The notes: a model not told the origin generated them from the sequence alone. 20,929 nucleotides of DNA from Pseudomonadota bacterium (GCA_030531915.1 JAUNMD010000008.1:1-20929), one strand, 5' to 3'; counted from the stretch's first letter, positions 1 through 7,550 are shown. Translations and numbers: made by a program.

Positions 1-197
1 TTTGCATTTGGCGACAAATCCAGATTTGTTGGGAACGGGTAACCACACTGAGCACAATGTGGGCCATCAATCCAGTTAAACGCCGTCCAACAATCGGCAC
101 ACAATTCACCATGTAATGACACCGCCGTCTGGCACAGTGGACATGACGGCGGATACAGAAAATCAATCAAGCGAGCAAACAGATTACGAATTACCAA
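1..197 (-). CDS. comF: ComF family protein, N-terminal part (cut by window edge)
   Basis: Only about 65 N-terminal residues are inside the window; the gene runs off the left edge. Read on the minus strand it gives a short hydrophobic/basic lead, then YPPSCPLCQ, LCADCW and HCAQCGYPF. These three Cys pairs or near-pairs are the double zinc-ribbon of ComF-type phosphoribosyltransferase-like proteins, whose N-termini usually read 'LLFPPRCPLCG'. The family is linked to DNA uptake in competent bacteria and is widespread in non-competent ones with unclear roles. The PRTase domain would lie outside. I chose the TTG at 195-197 because the frame then begins MVIRNLFARLIDFLYPP, which matches the family; it overlaps the stop of the preceding gene (191-193), suggesting translational coupling. 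No ATG fits as well. The family call is firm, the exact start less so. Confidence 0.8.
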   Translation of the reverse strand, partial: MVIRNLFARLIDFLYPPSCPLCQTAVSLHGELCADCWTAFNWIDGPHCAQCGYPFPTNLDLSPNA

Positions 198-1558
198 CTC
201 ATACTCTTGTACGTTTTTTTGCCAATGGTGTCACCAAATATATCGCGACGCTTTTGCGTCAATGTTTCATATTGGTCATTCGAAATCATACGCAGCACGA
301 AACCATCTTCGTTACGCTGGGACAATACGGGCAATATACGCTGTTCGGAAACACCGCTGTCACGCAAGACCTGTTCCACGATGGCCAAACGGCGTGCCGC
401 CAATTTGCGGGCATCGTTACTGTTTGCGACGTTTTGTGGAATACCGACCTGAATCGCACGTGTTGGGTTCGCAACAACAATCCCCGCATATTCAGACAGC
501 AAATTATAATTATCACGTGACAAGGCCGAATCATCATCGCGGAATTTGATTTTAATTTCCAGTGGGCGAATACCGCCAACCTCTGACAAATCACGACGCG
601 ATGTGAATCCCTCAATCGATGTGGTCATATCACTGGCCACGTCGAAACGGTTGTCCATCTGGTATGTCGACAGGTGTTTGTTTTCGGACAAGAATGTTTT
701 ACGAAACGCCTTGCGCAATTCGGTTGGCGACATTTTTGTCATATCATCGCGCACCGCGGCAATACGCGGCGATTCGGATTTTTCAACCGCGCGCACAATC
801 ACATCATTGTTGTCCATCGGCACGACCAAGCGCGACAATGAAACATTATCATTTGTGGTCGCAACCTTTGCCGTGGCAACGGTTGGTGTTGAAACAATCG
901 GACTGCGCACCGTGACATCGGCACGGCGGGCGGATTTGGCATCAGATACAGTTGCGCTGTTCGCGGCAACACTGGCATTCGCACGCTGTTGTAATTCGTT
1001 CAGGTGCGCGATTTGCGCATCAAATTCAGACAATGCCGCCGTTGGCGTTGGCACATTTGCAGATGCATTTTCGGCGCGCGCAATCACAGTGCGTGCGGGA
1101 CTGGTAACTGTGCGGGACGAATCGATATCTTCCTCTGGCAATAAACTGTCGGTGCGATACACGGCAAATTCAGATGCGTCCGGCATACGCAATGGTGCGT
1201 CCGATGTGCTGCGTGCCCACAAATCCGCACTGGGGCGATGTGGGGACAAAATATCATCACGGGCAACAATACGTTCACCCGTATCCACAGACGCGTTTTG
1301 TGCGGTCACAACCGGTGCGGACGCGACCGATTTTTTTGCACTGCGCGCGACAACCTTTTTCGTTGCCGGTGCCGGCGCGACGGATACCGCGGGCACAGCC
1401 GATGCAACCCGTGCAGGTGCGGGCGTGGCCACAACATCGCCAAATGCCGCACGCGCAGAAACACCGCCCGCCGCAATATTCACGACCGGCAGGCGGGCAT
1501 TTGCCCACGCAGGTAAAATTACAAATAATGATAACGCAGAAACAGCGATATGACGCAT
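191..1558 (-). CDS. Secreted Ala-rich protein with OmpA-like C-terminal domain
   Basis: A 455-residue protein. Residues 1-19 form a signal peptide (hydrophobic core, cleavage likely after AWA). Residues about 20-330 are low-complexity, rich in Ala, Val, Ser, Thr and Pro, and look unstructured. The last ~120 residues contain a segment resembling the OmpA/MotB peptidoglycan-binding fold: a strand-like IKIKFRDDD, then a helix with ANP, and a run like NDARKLAARRLAIVEQVL followed by GVSEQRILPV, which matches the 'R..V..yL...Gv...ri' part of OmpA domains. The usual diaminopimelate-binding Asp/Arg pattern is not clearly kept, so binding to peptidoglycan is inferred. A strong AGGAAAGGAA ribosome site precedes the ATG. 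It follows murG by 70 bp and overlaps comF. No specific family is recognised; the role is probably periplasmic or outer-membrane linked. Confidence 0.7.
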   Translation of the reverse strand: MRHIAVSALSLFVILPAWANARLPVVNIAAGGVSARAAFGDVVATPAPARVASAVPAVSVAPAPATKKVVARSAKKSVASAPVVTAQNASVDTGERIVARDDILSPHRPSADLWARSTSDAPLRMPDASEFAVYRTDSLLPEEDIDSSRTVTSPARTVIARAENASANVPTPTAALSEFDAQIAHLNELQQRANASVAANSATVSDAKSARRADVTVRSPIVSTPTVATAKVATTNDNVSLSRLVVPMDNNDVIVRAVEKSESPRIAAVRDDMTKMSPTELRKAFRKTFLSENKHLSTYQMDNRFDVASDMTTSIEGFTSRRDLSEVGGIRPLEIKIKFRDDDSALSRDNYNLLSEYAGIVVANPTRAIQVGIPQNVANSNDARKLAARRLAIVEQVLRDSGVSEQRILPVLSQRNEDGFVLRMISNDQYETLTQKRRDIFGDTIGKKTYKSMSW

Positions 1559-1579
1559 TTTCCTTTCCTTCCTGATTCA

Positions 1580-1609
1580 ATCATAGAACAAATGACGAAT
1601 CGCGCGCAA
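1580..1609 (-). promoter_or_regulatory. Possible sigma70 promoter for the OmpA-like gene
   Basis: In the 70-bp gap after murG the minus strand carries TTGCGC (1604-1609), an 18-bp spacer and TATGAT (1580-1585). It lies about 22 bp upstream of the ATG at 1558. It would allow the OmpA-like gene and comF to be expressed apart from murG. The match is moderate, and read-through from murG is equally possible, as no terminator hairpin is visible. Confidence 0.3.
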
Positions 1610-1628
1610 GCGGAAAATGCGTCTGATA

Positions 1629-2675
1629 TTATTTTGTTATTTCGTCGGCGATTAAATTCACCGCATTATTCGGTACACATGACTTTTGCGCCATTTTTGC
1701 CAAGCGTGATGGATTATCAAACAATTCGGTCAGTGTTGCCGTCAACCAACGTGCCGTAAATTTCGATTGTTCAATCGCGAACCCACCGCCTAAGCGCGCA
1801 AAACTGGCGGCATTCGCGGCCTGATCGGGGTTGATGCCCAGTGGCACAAAAATCGCACCACGACCGATTGTTTCCAATTCTATGACCGTGCTGGCCCCAC
1901 TGCGCCCAATGACCAAATCAGCATCTGCAATCGTTGCCGCCATATCGTGAATGAATGACAACACGTTTGCATGGATTTTATTTTCCGCATAGAATTTTTG
2001 CAGGCGTGCAACATTTTCAGGACGCGTCTGGTGCGTAACAAAAATCTTTTTATTTTTCATTGCGGCGATTGCCACCGGCACAACATCGTCCAAGATTTGC
2101 GCACCCAGCGAACCACCCGTGACCAATAATTTGCCCTGTTTTGGAATCGGGCTGCCCGCCAAGGCCAAAAATTCGCGACGTACAGGCAATCCTGTATAAA
2201 CCACGCGCGCAGACGTACCGGCCGGAATACCAGATACGGTTGGGAAACTGGTCATCAATGTTTTAACCCAACGCATTGTGAATTTATTTGCGCGACCAAT
2301 CGCGGCATTTTGTTCATGCAAGAATGTTGGAATATGCCACACATGTGCGGCAAACACCGCCGGCACAGACGCATAACCACCAAACGCAACCAAGCGTGCG
2401 GGACGCGAAAACGCAAAGCGCAATGTCAATGCCGCCGCCGACAGCGCAATCTGGGACAATGCGATGATTTGGTGCAGGCGACTCTTTGCGCCAACACCCG
2501 ACGCCCATACGCACGCCAATTTTGCACCCGCCGGTGCGCCATCACGCACCATTTTTTTGACGCGGCCGTCGGTTGAAATTATAACCCGATGACCACGTGC
2601 AACCAATTCTGTTGCGACACTCAGTGCCGGAAATACGTGTCCACCCGTACCACCTGTTGCAATCCATATTTTCAT
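1629..2675 (-). CDS. murG: UDP-GlcNAc:lipid I N-acetylglucosamine transferase MurG
   Basis: MurG adds GlcNAc from UDP-GlcNAc to lipid I to make lipid II, on the cytoplasmic face of the inner membrane. The 348-residue length is typical of this GT28 enzyme. Visible motifs: the Gly-rich loop GGTGGH at residues 8-13, FLHEQN near 118-123, TGLPVR at 161-166, GGSLGA at 187-192, RSGASTVIE at 258-266 (nucleotide-sugar site) and DQAANA at 284-289. The last motif is usually preceded by a 'DDHQ' stretch; here it reads NPDQ, a mild variation. The ATG at 2675 has GGGGAA as ribosome site and starts 9 bp after the ftsW stop, so the two are surely co-transcribed. This order (ftsW-murG) is the standard division/cell-wall cluster order, but murC does not follow; an OmpA-like gene does. 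Confidence 0.97.
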   Translation of the reverse strand: MKIWIATGGTGGHVFPALSVATELVARGHRVIISTDGRVKKMVRDGAPAGAKLACVWASGVGAKSRLHQIIALSQIALSAAALTLRFAFSRPARLVAFGGYASVPAVFAAHVWHIPTFLHEQNAAIGRANKFTMRWVKTLMTSFPTVSGIPAGTSARVVYTGLPVRREFLALAGSPIPKQGKLLVTGGSLGAQILDDVVPVAIAAMKNKKIFVTHQTRPENVARLQKFYAENKIHANVLSFIHDMAATIADADLVIGRSGASTVIELETIGRGAIFVPLGINPDQAANAASFARLGGGFAIEQSKFTARWLTATLTELFDNPSRLAKMAQKSCVPNNAVNLIADEITK

Positions 2676-2684
2676 ATTATTCCC

Positions 2685-3824
2685 CTATTTCCATTTATCT
2701 TCGCGTATCAATGCCAAAACCATACCAAACAGCAGACAGAATCCAACAAATGAACTGCCCCCGTATGAAATGAATGGCAATGTCATACCCTTGGGCGGCA
2801 TCAAATGCAATGTTGTTGCCAGATTGATACACACCTGTGTTCCAAACAGTATCGCCGCCCCGCCCGTTGCATAAAACACAAACGGATTGCGTGACGACAT
2901 GGCGTCTGTGGTCAAACGCTTTAATACATACACCAACCCGCACAGCAATACGCACGCAACGATTGCGCCAAAATCTTCGACAATGGCGGCATAGATAAAG
3001 TCAGTATGCGCATCGGGCAACGATTCTTTGACAAATGCGTCATCGCCACTGCCCAACAGGCCACCGTGCTGAATCGATTGAATTGATTGCGTTACCTGAT
3101 ACTTGTCCCCTTGGCCGGTAGTGAATGACATAATACGTGCGTGCACGTGTGGCATAATCATAAATGCGACCGCACCCGCAAACAGTCCAAAAGCGACCAA
3201 ACCAATCATAATAGACCACGGCAATCCCGCCAAGAATGTCATACCGCCAAATGTAATTGTGTACAAGAAAGCCGTTCCCACGTCAGGGTGCAAAAACATA
3301 ATCAACAGCACCGGCACAAATATTGCCAAATACGTCCACCAACTGAGTTTGCGGAAACGCCACGCATCACGCGACAAGAACATATTATCGCCGTATGCAC
3401 TGTGCATTTTATACAAGAACCACGCGGTCAGAATTACGAACCCAGGTTTCATGATATCTGATGGGGAAATATTTGTAATTGGCGTATGAGCGAATCGGGC
3501 CGACCCCTTGATTTTATATGGCGCAATGCATGTCCACGCCAACAGCACCAGTCCAACACAAATATTTAACGCAGATATACCCAGCACCCATTTCTTTTTC
3601 AGCATGCTGGCCGCAAATAATGTTATCAACCCAATGACGTAAAACGGTATGGATTTTACCAAGAAATAATACCACGGTTGGTGGATACGTTCGGCGGACA
3701 CACTGCCCGCGGAAACGACAAATATCGCCCCCACCAGCACCAGTGCCAACACCGCCCACAGCAGACGGCGATCTACCTCTAGAATCCAACTGGTCAATGT
3801 ACTGTCTTCGGTTCTTATGCTCAT
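2685..3824 (-). CDS. ftsW: Septal peptidoglycan polymerase FtsW (SEDS family)
   Basis: A 379-residue polytopic membrane protein of the SEDS family, which polymerises lipid II at the division septum together with a class B PBP. Family signatures: KGSARF at 106-111 (usually NGARRW), SDIMKP at 122-127, HPDVGTA at 179-185 (usually QPDxGT), the PDAHTDFI stretch at 270-277 followed by VEDFG, and PPKGMTLPFISYGGSS near 343-358. About ten hydrophobic segments are visible. RodA is the alternative paralogue, but the neighbour murG and the PDAHTDFI/GMTLPFISYGG form favour FtsW. No Shine-Dalgarno precedes the ATG; a TGGTATAAT extended -10 ends only 6 bp before it, so the mRNA is probably leaderless. mraY is upstream but separated by a terminator, and murD is missing from its usual place. 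Confidence 0.95.
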   Translation of the reverse strand: MSIRTEDSTLTSWILEVDRRLLWAVLALVLVGAIFVVSAGSVSAERIHQPWYYFLVKSIPFYVIGLITLFAASMLKKKWVLGISALNICVGLVLLAWTCIAPYKIKGSARFAHTPITNISPSDIMKPGFVILTAWFLYKMHSAYGDNMFLSRDAWRFRKLSWWTYLAIFVPVLLIMFLHPDVGTAFLYTITFGGMTFLAGLPWSIMIGLVAFGLFAGAVAFMIMPHVHARIMSFTTGQGDKYQVTQSIQSIQHGGLLGSGDDAFVKESLPDAHTDFIYAAIVEDFGAIVACVLLCGLVYVLKRLTTDAMSSRNPFVFYATGGAAILFGTQVCINLATTLHLMPPKGMTLPFISYGGSSFVGFCLLFGMVLALIREDKWK

Positions 3825-3830
3825 GCCCGT

Positions 3831-3839
3831 ATTATACCA
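3831..3839 (-). promoter_or_regulatory. Extended -10 promoter of ftsW-murG (leaderless)
   Basis: The minus strand reads TGGTATAAT, a perfect extended -10 element, with its last base 6 bp before the ftsW ATG. Transcription starting about 7 bp downstream would begin at the start codon itself. The hexamer at the -35 distance (GTATAT) is poor; extended -10 promoters tolerate this. The position between the mraY terminator and ftsW supports it. Confidence 0.65.
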
Positions 3840-3877
3840 TGATTTTTACGAAAATATACCCGTCAAAAAATATTTTA

Positions 3878-3902
3878 TAAAAAAAGCCCGCTTGCGCGGG
3901 CT
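3878..3902 (-). terminator. Rho-independent terminator of mraY
   Basis: On the minus strand, AGCCCGC (3896-3902) pairs perfectly with GCGGGCT (3885-3891) around a 4-base loop and is followed by a run of T (complement of the A run at 3879-3885). It lies 8 bp after the mraY stop, so mraY transcription should end here, before ftsW. Confidence 0.9.
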
Positions 3903-3910
3903 GGAACACT

Positions 3911-4999
3911 TTATGCAAACTTTAACAGTACCAATGCCAATCCTGAAAACAGCACTGACATAATAAAGAATCGGTCAACAATCTTGGTTTCTGGCCAACC
4001 CAATTCTTCGAAATGGTGATGCAGTGGCGCGCGCAAGAACACACGACGCCCCGTCCCCGTAATCCGACGCGTGATTTTGAAGCACATTGTTTGAATAAAT
4101 GACGACATCAAAATAATCACCATCATACCCGCCGCGATACCCATAATGATTTCTGATTTCAACAGCATTGCGACCGTGCCCATAAATCCGCCCAGCGCCA
4201 GCGACCCAACATCGCCCATAAATATTGCCGCCGGCCGCGCATTATACCACAAGAATCCCAATACCGCGCCGAATGCAGCCCCCAGCACCGCATACAGACC
4301 GGACGCCGTTGGCAAAAACATAACCGTGTCCATAAATCCGATGCGTGTTGCACCATACAGCGCAACCACCAGCACGACCAGCACCGGCATGTACAATTTT
4401 GCCAGCATACCGTCCAGACCGTCTGTGATATTCGTGGCGTTCGCCGACCCACAAATAACGAAATACGCAAACACGTAATACAGCAACCCCAACGGCAAAA
4501 TTATGCCCGCGCCCAGTGCCAGTGAATATTCGGGAATATATGGTGGCATAATGCTGTTTATCATGTACGCCAATATGACAACGCACACCCCTTCGGTGAC
4601 CAGACGTGTCAGTGGTGACAGGCCGTTTGCCGCCTTTTTCGATTGTGATGAAACCTTTTTATAATCATCAATAAAACCGATTGCCGCAAACATTACCAAT
4701 GCCGCCAGCGCAATCCACGCGGCGCGGCTGTCGGTTGGCATAAACAGTACCGACGAAATCAAAATCGCCAGCACAACCAAGATTCCACCCATGGTTGGCG
4801 TGCCCGCCTTTTGCAGGTGGGATTCCGGGACATTTTCACTGATGGGCTGGCCCTTTTTCTGCCATGCGTGCATGGCGGCAATAAATGGTCGGCCAAACAG
4901 CAGCATTATCAAAAACGACAGTCCAAATGCCGCCGCAAATTGTGTCCAACCACTGGCAAAAAAACTGAATCCGCGCGACAGAAAAAAATTAGTCAGCAT
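3911..4999 (-). CDS. mraY: Phospho-MurNAc-pentapeptide transferase MraY
   Basis: MraY transfers phospho-MurNAc-pentapeptide to undecaprenyl phosphate, making lipid I in the inner membrane. The 362-residue length and about ten membrane segments are typical. Motifs: GTPTMGG at 66-72, FIDDYKK at 109-115 (catalytic and Mg-binding Asp pair), NATNITDGLDG at 187-197 (usually NAVNLTDGLDG), FMGDVGSL at 260-267 and RAPLHHHFE at 323-331. The ATG at 4999 has a strong AAGGAG ribosome site 6-12 bp upstream, lying in the loop of a perfect 10-bp inverted repeat whose 3' arm contains the ATG. Downstream is a strong terminator, so it is not fused to the ftsW-murG unit as in many clusters. Upstream on the same strand is an MliC-like lipoprotein gene, with no terminator between. 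Confidence 0.97.
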   Translation of the reverse strand: MLTNFFLSRGFSFFASGWTQFAAAFGLSFLIMLLFGRPFIAAMHAWQKKGQPISENVPESHLQKAGTPTMGGILVVLAILISSVLFMPTDSRAAWIALAALVMFAAIGFIDDYKKVSSQSKKAANGLSPLTRLVTEGVCVVILAYMINSIMPPYIPEYSLALGAGIILPLGLLYYVFAYFVICGSANATNITDGLDGMLAKLYMPVLVVLVVALYGATRIGFMDTVMFLPTASGLYAVLGAAFGAVLGFLWYNARPAAIFMGDVGSLALGGFMGTVAMLLKSEIIMGIAAGMMVIILMSSFIQTMCFKITRRITGTGRRVFLRAPLHHHFEELGWPETKIVDRFFIMSVLFSGLALVLLKFA

Positions 5000-5022
5000 A
5001 AAAATCTCCTTCTTATGCTGAC
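4992..5022 (-). promoter_or_regulatory. Perfect 10-bp dyad enclosing the mraY ribosome site
   Basis: Positions 4992-5001 (GTCAGCATAA) and 5013-5022 (TTATGCTGAC) are perfect reverse complements separated by 11 bp. In a minus-strand RNA the AAGGAG Shine-Dalgarno sits in the loop and the AUG (4997-4999) in the 3' arm. The predicted -10 box (5024-5029) puts the transcription start inside the 5' arm, so only transcripts starting farther upstream would fold the full hairpin. It may instead be a DNA-level operator. Confidence 0.55.
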
Positions 5023-5023
5023 C

Positions 5024-5032
5024 ATTTTATCA
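5024..5032 (-). promoter_or_regulatory. Probable extended -10 promoter of mraY
   Basis: The minus strand reads TGATAAAAT, the extended -10 pattern also seen at other genes of this window, 24 bp upstream of the mraY ATG. The base at the -35 distance region (TTTATT) is weak. Predicted start is near 5017. Confidence 0.45.
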
Positions 5033-5054
5033 CAAAGATAAGGTAAAATAAATC

Positions 5055-5369
5055 TTATTTCGCAACACATTCAATCGCAACTGCGGTATCGTCGTCGCCC
5101 AAGAACAATGTCCAATCTTCGCCCTTGTTCCACAGTGTGACGTCCGTGTCATTCAGTACGCCGACATAGCGCGCGCCCGACGCAGAAATTGCGTGCTTCA
5201 ACGTTGCCGCGTCACCATTGATTGTCGCATTGATTGTATCGCCCGTATCAGACAACGTGATTTCAACATCGTAATCACCGCATGTGCGAACGATTGCATT
5301 GCTTTCATCTGGCTTGTCACATGCCGCGACCGACAGTGCCGCCGCCAATCCAATCAGAACCCGTTTCAT
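5055..5369 (-). CDS. MliC-like lipoprotein (C-type lysozyme inhibitor family)
   Basis: A 104-residue lipoprotein. Residues 1-16 are a signal peptide ending in a lipobox-like VAAC with Cys17 as the lipidation site. The mature part carries the core signature of the MliC family: ISASGARY at 61-68, then an 8-residue gap and TLWNKGEDWTLFL at 78-90; MliC proteins read 'SASGARY...FWTKGDEA'. Cys30 and Cys101 are placed like the family's disulfide. MliC proteins inhibit host C-type lysozyme and protect peptidoglycan; the Ser and Lys of the two motifs (Ser62, Lys82) are the expected active-site-binding residues. The gene has its own extended -10 and a GGGGGA ribosome site. It stands between the PBP1A-like gene and mraY, fitting a role in wall protection. 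Inhibition itself is inferred from the family. Confidence 0.75.
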   Translation of the reverse strand: MKRVLIGLAAALSVAACDKPDESNAIVRTCGDYDVEITLSDTGDTINATINGDAATLKHAISASGARYVGVLNDTDVTLWNKGEDWTLFLGDDDTAVAIECVAK

Positions 5370-5400
5370 ATTAAATTCCCCCTTTCGTATTCTGGTGCAC

Positions 5401-5409
5401 AGAATATCA
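5401..5409 (-). promoter_or_regulatory. Extended -10 promoter of the MliC-like gene
   Basis: The minus strand reads TGATATTCT within TGTGATATTCT, sharing the TGTGATA core with promoters at 10456, 10485 and 20830. It predicts a leader of about 25 bases that contains the GGGGGA ribosome site, so unlike several neighbours this mRNA has a leader. Confidence 0.5.
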
Positions 5410-5429
5410 CATTTTCAAAAAATGTTAAA

Positions 5430-7478
5430 TTAAAATACGCCACCAACCACAGGACTTGATTCCGCACGACGCGCGGCGGGTGCTGGGTTTGGTTTTTGAC
5501 CGGCCTTGAATGCCTCTGTAATAATCGTGCCATCGGGGTCAGACGCGGCGGCCGCACCACTGCGACGATTTATGCGGACAAATGTCAAACCATCAGGGAC
5601 AGAGAATGGCTGATTTTTCTGGCCCGCCAATGCGGTTGTCATAAATTCAGAAAATACGCGTGCGGCCTGATGACTGCCCGCGCCACGTCCCAATGGTCGT
5701 GGTGTATCAAATCCCAGATATACGCCCGCAATTAAATTTTTGGAAAATCCGACAAACCATACGTCTTTGACATCGTTGGTTGTTCCGGTTTTACCCGCAA
5801 TCGTGTGCCCCGCAACGCGCGCCTGTTTACCCGTGCCACGTTCAACTGTACCTTGCAGAATTGATACCAGTTGATATAAACTCTGCGCGTCGGACAATGG
5901 TTCTGATTCCACCGTTTGCGGTGTTGGCTGCATATCATCAGACCACGCGACCATTTCTGTTGGCGTGCCATCGATTACGCGACCATATCTGTCCTCTATG
6001 TAATCGACCAATTTCGGCTGAATTACGTGACCGCCATTTACAAATGCTGAATACCCCAGCACCAGATTTTCCAACGTCGTTTCGCCCGAACCCAACGCCA
6101 ATGACAGGTTGATATTCTTCAAATTCTGGGGGTATACACCGAAACGCTGGGCAACCTCGATCGCATTGGACACGCCGATTTTTTCAACCAAGCGCACCGC
6201 CGGCACATTGCGCGATGTTTCCAGTGCCAAACGCAATGGCACATCGCCCAAGAATTTCTTGTCGTAATTTTCAGGTTTCCACAAAGTGTCATCTTCGCGC
6301 CAGCCAACGATTGGTGCGTCCAGTATCATTGCCTCTGGCGACATGCCGCGTTCCAACGCCGCCAAGTACACAAATGGTTTTATTGTTGAACCAATTTGAC
6401 GCATCGCCTGTGTTGCGCGGTTAAACGAACTGTCCGCAAAGGAACGCCCACCCGTCATTGCAACAATACGCCCCGTGTGCGGGTTCATTGCGATAATTGC
6501 ACCCTGTAATTTTGGTTCGTTTTCACCGCGATTGGCGTTGTATCTGTCCAATTCCTTGTTCAATGCCGCGGCGGCCGCACGCTGTAATTCCGGAACAATG
6601 GTTGTCTTGATGTACAAACCATCGTTATACAATTTTTCACGGCCGATTGTATTCAGCAATTGACGGCGAACATCTTCGGCGAAATACTGAAAATCCAATT
6701 CCATTTGTGCGGTAAAACCACTGTTGATATTCAATGGTTCGGCCGCGGCGGCATCTGCCTGTTCTTGTGTAATATATTTTTCAGCGACCATACGGCGCAG
6801 GACATAATTACGACGTTCAACCGCGCGGTCACGATTATTTGGTGCTTTTGGTAACGACGCCAAAAACGCGCATTCAGCCAGCGACAATTCTGAAACGGGC
6901 TTGTTAAAATACATCAATGCCGCCGACCCAACGCCATATGCACGCGCGCCCAAGAATATCTGGTTCAAATACAGGGTCATAATATGCTGCTTTGAAAATG
7001 TGCGTTCCAGACGCAGTGCCAAAATCGCCTCTTTTATCTTGCGCGACAGTGTGCGTTCAGATGTCAGAAAGAAATTCTTTGCGACCTGTTGTGTGATGGT
7101 TGATGCGCCCGAAAAATTAGTATGGAATCCCATCATGCCCAATGTATTGTTTATGACCGCGCGCGTAATTCCCTGAACATCAATACCAGGGTGTGTCCAG
7201 AAATTCTGGTCTTCGGCGGCGACAAATGCATTTACCAACTGGGGCGGCATATCGGCAAAATCGATAAATACGCGGCGTTCTTCGGCGTATTCAATCAACA
7301 GTGACCCGTCCGACGCATACAGGCGCGTTGCGACCGGTGGCGCATATGTTGCCAATTTTTTATAATCCGGCAAATCATTACCGTAAATCAGCACCAATGC
7401 CGCCAGTGCCGCGATTCCCGCGGTAAAGCACCAGAATATAATGTTTAACAGAATGCGTAAGAACTTTTTGAATTTCAT
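5430..7478 (-). CDS. Class A penicillin-binding protein, PBP1A-like, without OB domain
   Basis: A 682-residue bifunctional enzyme that polymerises glycan strands and cross-links peptides. Residues 10-32 form the N-terminal membrane anchor. The GT51 transglycosylase follows: EDQNFWTHPG at 89-98 (catalytic Glu89), GASTITQQVAKN at 124-135, RKIKEAILALRLER at 146-159 and LYLNQIFLG at 169-177. The transpeptidase domain has the S-x-x-K at 364-367 (GSTIKP), SRN at 422-424 and KTGT at 563-566. FNRATQA and the KLQGAIIAMNPHTGR stretch are PBP1A-like. PBP1A proteins usually carry an OB-fold insert of roughly 100 residues just before that stretch; here LDRYNANRGENEP leads directly into it, so the insert is missing, explaining the short length. 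A TTGCAA-17-TAAACT promoter ends 7 bp before the ATG and there is no Shine-Dalgarno. Confidence 0.93.
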   Translation of the reverse strand: MKFKKFLRILLNIIFWCFTAGIAALAALVLIYGNDLPDYKKLATYAPPVATRLYASDGSLLIEYAEERRVFIDFADMPPQLVNAFVAAEDQNFWTHPGIDVQGITRAVINNTLGMMGFHTNFSGASTITQQVAKNFFLTSERTLSRKIKEAILALRLERTFSKQHIMTLYLNQIFLGARAYGVGSAALMYFNKPVSELSLAECAFLASLPKAPNNRDRAVERRNYVLRRMVAEKYITQEQADAAAAEPLNINSGFTAQMELDFQYFAEDVRRQLLNTIGREKLYNDGLYIKTTIVPELQRAAAAALNKELDRYNANRGENEPKLQGAIIAMNPHTGRIVAMTGGRSFADSSFNRATQAMRQIGSTIKPFVYLAALERGMSPEAMILDAPIVGWREDDTLWKPENYDKKFLGDVPLRLALETSRNVPAVRLVEKIGVSNAIEVAQRFGVYPQNLKNINLSLALGSGETTLENLVLGYSAFVNGGHVIQPKLVDYIEDRYGRVIDGTPTEMVAWSDDMQPTPQTVESEPLSDAQSLYQLVSILQGTVERGTGKQARVAGHTIAGKTGTTNDVKDVWFVGFSKNLIAGVYLGFDTPRPLGRGAGSHQAARVFSEFMTTALAGQKNQPFSVPDGLTFVRINRRSGAAAASDPDGTIITEAFKAGQKPNPAPAARRAESSPVVGGVF

Positions 7479-7485
7479 GACACAA

Positions 7486-7514
7486 AGTTTAAGATATTTA
7501 TTTCAACTTTGCAA
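7486..7514 (-). promoter_or_regulatory. Sigma70-type promoter of the PBP gene (leaderless)
   Basis: The minus strand reads TTGCAA (7509-7514), a 17-bp spacer and TAAACT (7486-7491), 7 bp before the ATG at 7478. The predicted transcription start is at or within 1-2 bases of the start codon. There is no purine-rich ribosome site before the ATG, which agrees with leaderless initiation. It lies just after the terminator of the preceding gene. Confidence 0.55.
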
Positions 7515-7523
7515 GTACATGAC

Positions 7524-7550
7524 AAAAAGAAAGCGGGGCAAACGCCCCGC
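7524..7550 (-). terminator. Rho-independent terminator after the IMPase-like gene
   Basis: GCGGGGC (7533-7539) and GCCCCGC (7544-7550) pair perfectly around a 4-base loop; on the minus strand the stem is followed by TTTCTTTTT. It lies 3 bp beyond the stop of the IMPase-like gene and closes the rpmE transcript. Confidence 0.92.

Noticed and set aside
546..1553. Long open frame on the plus strand opposite the OmpA-like gene
   Set aside because: It is an antisense shadow of a low-complexity Ala-rich gene; no ribosome site, no recognisable motif, and the minus-strand protein has a clear signal peptide.
3861..3866. TTGACG as a -35 box for ftsW
   Set aside because: It is 24 bp from the TATAAT, too far for a sigma70 promoter; the extended -10 explains the site better.
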